In this document: positions 27,346 through 30,802 of the stretch, piece by piece
Layout: every line of letters begins with the position of its first letter
Numbering within the stretch: the first letter of the stretch is position 1
Source: Larix sibirica
Lineage: Eukaryota; Streptophyta; Pinopsida; Pinales; Pinaceae
Length of the DNA: 30,802 nt
Assembly (NCBI GenBank): GCA_004151065.3
Contig: NWUY0300013325.1
Span: 20,674-51,475 of the forward strand
Reading direction: 5' to 3'
Position numbers and translations under genes: made by a program
The notes under the pieces: generated by a model
What the model was told of the DNA's origin: nothing
The model's input: the letters and a program-made list of their open reading frames with translations, nothing else
Databases searched by the model: none

Positions 27346-29956
27346 GACCTCTTTCCTTTGCCATGGCTAAAAGGACCAGTTCTAAGGCTGCAGTGGAGGA
27401 ATTGAAGGTCAAAGATCCTAATTTCAGGTTCTACTCTAATACAGATGCAAGATTTTCAGATACACTCTATCTCTATTGGGCCCGAATCTATATCATCTTT
27501 GAAAGTGATTACCTCATAGAATTTAAAGAAGAAGCCCCTATCTACCAGAACATTAGCAACTCGTAGCTTCATGCCATTGTCGTGCGCCCTGTAGTCATTC
27601 CTTACACTGACCTAGTAAAGTGGATGATTGATTATGCATATATCCCGACCGGTACATTCATAGATTCTAATAAGGTTGTTTATGCTTCATTTAAACTTGA
27701 CACATTTGCAAGTATTTATGCACTGAAGACCCCACAACAACTTCTTACACAGAATTTTATAAAGGCTTTTGGAAATACATATGAACGAGATGTTCTCTTG
27801 AAGACTTGGATGGACAACCCTGATACCTTTATACTCAGACCAAACAGTAAATACCCAATTTCCTTGCTTAACGAGCCATACAAGCTGCTCGTGGCCATAT
27901 TATGTAGGTTTTATGGTGCTGACATTTGCATGTACTTCAAATTGGAATGGGCCACATTAGCTCACTACATCTCAACCACAGGTAAAATATTTGGTCCCAG
28001 ATTTTGTCTGTTACCTTTTGAGATGCCATTTCCTAGACACAGAAGACACTAGCTATCAAGAAGCCCAAATTTTATATGTCTGCATACTTGATGGATATTG
28101 TGTGTGTTGATTTCGCTTATCCTGCCATGAATTGGCATTGGACTGGAGAAAATCCCCCAATTCACATTTACTGTTCAATTCTCTAGGAATATAACTACAA
28201 GCCCTACATCAACAACATCTGTGACAAATTTATCAGTGCTGTCTATATTGCTATTTCCAAAAGGAAAGCCCCTAGGGTTTCGAAAAATGCCATTTCCCAA
28301 ATTTCTACCATGGGATATTGGTATGTTGGTGAGTATTTTACCTACCACCAAATTTGGGGTTGTAAGTCTGTCCACCTGCTACCGAGACTTGTTCCTGACA
28401 GGATGATCCTTGCCGACTTAGCCTTTCAGACTGCCTATGATGGATTTCATAGCCATTCTTTAAATAGAAGAGCATGGCTTAAGTTCCCCTTATATATTGG
28501 ACATTTGATAATCCAAAATGCAACTCATGGGATTATGTTGGGTAAGGAACTTGATCAACTCAAATTGGGTTTTGTAGAAAAAATGATGCATGACCCTAAA
28601 GGGTTTATAGTAGACGATTTCATTCAAGTGCATTTGAAAATAACCTATGTACATAAGCATCAGCCCGACGATTCTCTTTACCATAATGCACATAGTTTTA
28701 AAGAGGCTTTGGGAAAAGTGTCAGATGCAACTCAAAGGATCCTTATACATGAAACCCAGAGGCAACAAAGGGTTAGAGTCATAGAGGAAAGAGACAAGGT
28801 TTTACAATAATAGCAAGAAGTTGCCAGGAAATCAATGGAGGATGCCAATAAGGCCATAGTTGTCAGTTCAACTTCTTCTCAATCCCATGCACAATGAAAC
28901 CTAGACAAGAAGTAGGGAAAGCAACCTATGTCAGAGGCTCAGTCTTCCACTCCCATTCATAATTTGAATACTCTTATTCAGCAGACCCACATCCTTCAAA
29001 GTAAGTCTGTTTCCCATACTCAGTCTGTTTACAGTTCTGCTCCTATTCCTAAGATAGTACCAAATATATCCATGAAGGTGGAAAAACAACCTAAGTTAAT
29101 TGTTAACCCTCCACTCCAAACAACTAGTAGTGATATTATTGTTTTGGAAAAGGAGCAACCTGTAGAAGTTTTCAACCCAATGACAGTATTTCAAGAACCT
29201 CTACAGACATCTGCTCTCGAGAATATTCAAATTGGTAATGGTGATACTCCTCATCCATCTCCTGATAGTGGCTCATCAGAAGTACCTACTGTTGATGACC
29301 CTATTCAACAATCCACTTCAAATTTGCCTCACAATTTTTTTCCTACTCCCAACCCTTCTGATTTAGCTATTCAATCTCCCAATTCACCTACTCCAGTTGG
29401 GTTATATACTTTAGTTGATATCATTTCTACACAACAACCCATAAATTCTCAGTCAGATACCCCATTGGCCCAAAATGTTACTCCTACTATGCTTTTGCAA
29501 TATGAAACTAATATTCCTCCTGTTCAACCCACTGCACCCCCTTCTGGAAGTTTTCCTACAACTTCTTCTACCCAAGATATCTTACCACCACCACAAGACC
29601 TGCCCTAGTTAACAACTGTCATTACTAGTCAACCATTACCCATTATCCATTCCATAGAACTTCTAACCTCCATAGTTGAAGACTCACCAAACTTTGGTGA
29701 GGATGCAGTAGTGGTGCTTGGAGACTACTGTTTCAACAAAAGACAGAAGGAAATATTAAGGAAAGGTTCCAAAATAAATAGGGAGGGGCGAAGTGCTAGT
29801 TGGACTAGTCGCTAACCAAGTTATATGGAAGTAGGATACTAATGATCCTCAAAGGGAAGACATAGAAGTTGCTACATCAATGGGAGCCTTTGTTGGGGCT
29901 ATTCTGTGTCCACTCAAAATAATGCATTGGAATAAGAAAAGACTAAGAATGTAACA

Positions 29957-30364
29957 TTGCAAGTAGAGAAGGATTCTCTCCAGCAAAGTTTAGTAAAGCA
30001 AATGGAGGGCTTCAAATCCCAACATTGTTCAATTGTACAAAGTTTGCAGGATCAAATTCAACAGCTGTCACAACAATTTTTTTTTACAGAAGCCAAGGTG
30101 CTTGAGCAAGCTTCAAGTCTTGCCGACCTTAAGATGCAGCTAGAACAACTTAAGGATCAGAATCCTTCTTCTGACTTATTTAAGTTGACAATGCAAGAAT
30201 TCAATGATGACACCATTTCCTGTAACAATAGTTTGAAGCAGGTTCAGACCTTATACTTTCAAGGTCTCAATCAAGTACATGATGACTTCAACTCTTTTGA
30301 ACGCTTGTTAGATGTTCTTGCAAATCATATAGATAAGAGGAAAAAGGCTCACTCATCTTTGTAA
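29957..30364 (+). pseudogene. Coiled-coil C-terminal segment of the unidentified ORF
   Basis: The 135-codon open stretch lies in the same frame as 28310-28810 and 28928-29608, supporting one original protein. It contains QSLQDQIQQLSQQFFFTEAK and EQASSLADLKMQLEQLKDQN, with hydrophobic residues at roughly heptad spacing, then DVLANHIDKRKKAHSSL at the terminal TAA. Such segments usually mediate self-association, for instance in particle assembly, but that role is inference. Confidence 0.6.
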
Positions 30365-30802
30365 GAATCTGCAAGAGATCTAGCAATTGTAGCAACTCAC
30401 AANTACCTGTATTAATGGCAGCTTATAGTCGCCCTTGAATATGGCACTTATGTGTTGGATAATGAGCTTGTCCACAAGTCATGACAATTACATGACTCAT
30501 GTTGTTGCTTTGCATCATCCAAAGAATACTACAATCATGCGTCATGTTATGCCTTGGTTTTATCCTCGTTGAGTCAATTCTTCTTAGTTGTTTGTCATGT
30601 CATTAAGTGTTCAAGGGAGGTATATCCTATTGAGTAAACCCTTTACAGTCATATCATCCTCCTTTGATATTTTACCTCTGAGTGAGTCCTAATGTAATCT
30701 TTGATATTCTCCAAAAATATTTTATTATTTTTCTTGTCGATGATGAGGGAAAAATCACGGCCCTCCTGCTATAGGTATATCCTTGTCGACTCCAACACAT
30801 CA
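30365..30802. other. Non-coding stretch at the right edge
   Basis: No ORF. It contains an ambiguous base near 30403 and a purine-rich run GATGATGAGGGAAAAA near 30739. That run could be a polypurine tract upstream of an LTR, but no TG start follows convincingly before the window ends. Confidence 0.3.

Larger units (their letters stand above)
27192..30364 (+). pseudogene. Large unidentified ORF with leader intron, Pro/Ser/Gln-rich middle and coiled-coil end
   Basis: An ATG at 27192 opens 14 codons ending CTCTACAA; a donor GTGAGT at 27235 and acceptor TTTTGCAG ending 27345 would join in frame to CCTCTTTCCTTTGCCATGGC. Exon 2 runs in one frame to about 28052 with a single TAG at 27564. It then shifts and stays mostly in one frame to 30364 with stops near 28190, 28810, 28897 and 28912 and a disturbed stretch at 29810-29950. 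The N-terminal half is globular (YTDLVKWMIDYAYIPTGTFI, FGNTYERDVLLKTWMDNPDT, GYWYVGEYFTYHQIWG). 28928-29608 is rich in Pro, Ser, Thr and Gln. 29957-30364 is Gln/Leu/Lys-rich and coiled-coil-like (VEKDSLQQSLVKQMEGF). No membrane span, zinc knuckle or protease motif was seen. I do not recognise the family; an extra gypsy ORF or another element's ORF1 are the main options. Confidence 0.55.

Noticed and set aside
27192-30364. A retroviral-type envelope gene
   Set aside because: No signal peptide, membrane span or cleavage motif is visible; a coiled coil and a Pro/Ser/Gln-rich region alone do not support an envelope.

Overview
The window looks like nuclear intergenic DNA from a plant with a large, repeat-rich genome. 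The reasons are the AT-rich non-coding stretches, the nested and decayed LTR retrotransposons of plant Ty1/copia and Ty3/gypsy type, a plant LINE fragment, a MULE-type transposase relic with a SWIM zinc finger, many degenerate tandem repeats, and no intact host gene. A conifer or other gymnosperm is plausible from the style of the elements, but this is inference. No ribosomal RNA, credible tRNA gene, bacterial operon or CRISPR array was seen.

Layout. 1-3048: minus-strand relics. A 5'-truncated LINE (1 to about 205) abuts the internal region of a Ty1/copia element whose order from right to left is LTR (2599-3048), tRNA-iMet primer binding site (2584-2596), gag, protease and integrase. It is dead: stops, frameshifts, a GTG in place of the gag ATG, a ruined zinc knuckle, and replaced catalytic residues in protease and integrase. 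3049-7390: AT-rich DNA with several families of degenerate direct and tandem repeats and no recognisable gene. 7395-9672: a broken minus-strand MULE-type transposase, with a possible upstream exon at 11302-11743. 10240-12940: a tandem repeat of about 230 bp, a perfect 15-bp hairpin and otherwise anonymous DNA. 12943-16178: a 2.9-kb unit framed by two diverged direct repeats of about 345 bp. It contains a 315-bp near-palindrome built around a microsatellite core and a 123-bp satellite-like array.

16179-17475: a plus-strand Ty3/gypsy fragment (end of RNase H, integrase zinc finger, start of the integrase core) that jumps to an unidentified 138-residue ORF, then a polypurine tract and a possible LTR start. 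17475-18287: LTR or leader sequence. 18288-24854: a long second Ty3/gypsy element on the plus strand, ordered gag, protease, an extra RNase H, reverse transcriptase, RNase H, integrase. Its reverse transcriptase (YLDD) and integrase core (DD35E) keep their signatures, but stops, frameshifts and lost residues in the protease, the extra RNase H and the integrase zinc finger show it is inactive. 24855-27190: a 3' region with two separate degenerate tandem arrays. 27192-30364: the least explained part of the window, a coding remnant of about 1000 residues with a frame-consistent intron near its start, an unidentified N-terminal region, a Pro/Ser/Thr/Gln-rich middle and a C-terminal coiled coil. 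It may be an extra ORF of the gypsy element or the first ORF of another element. 30365-30802 shows no gene.

The genes do not form a pathway. They are the remains of independent mobile elements, some inserted into others. The points most worth following are the spliced ORF downstream of pol, the extra RNase H upstream of the reverse transcriptase, the 3' tandem arrays, and the large microsatellite-cored palindrome.
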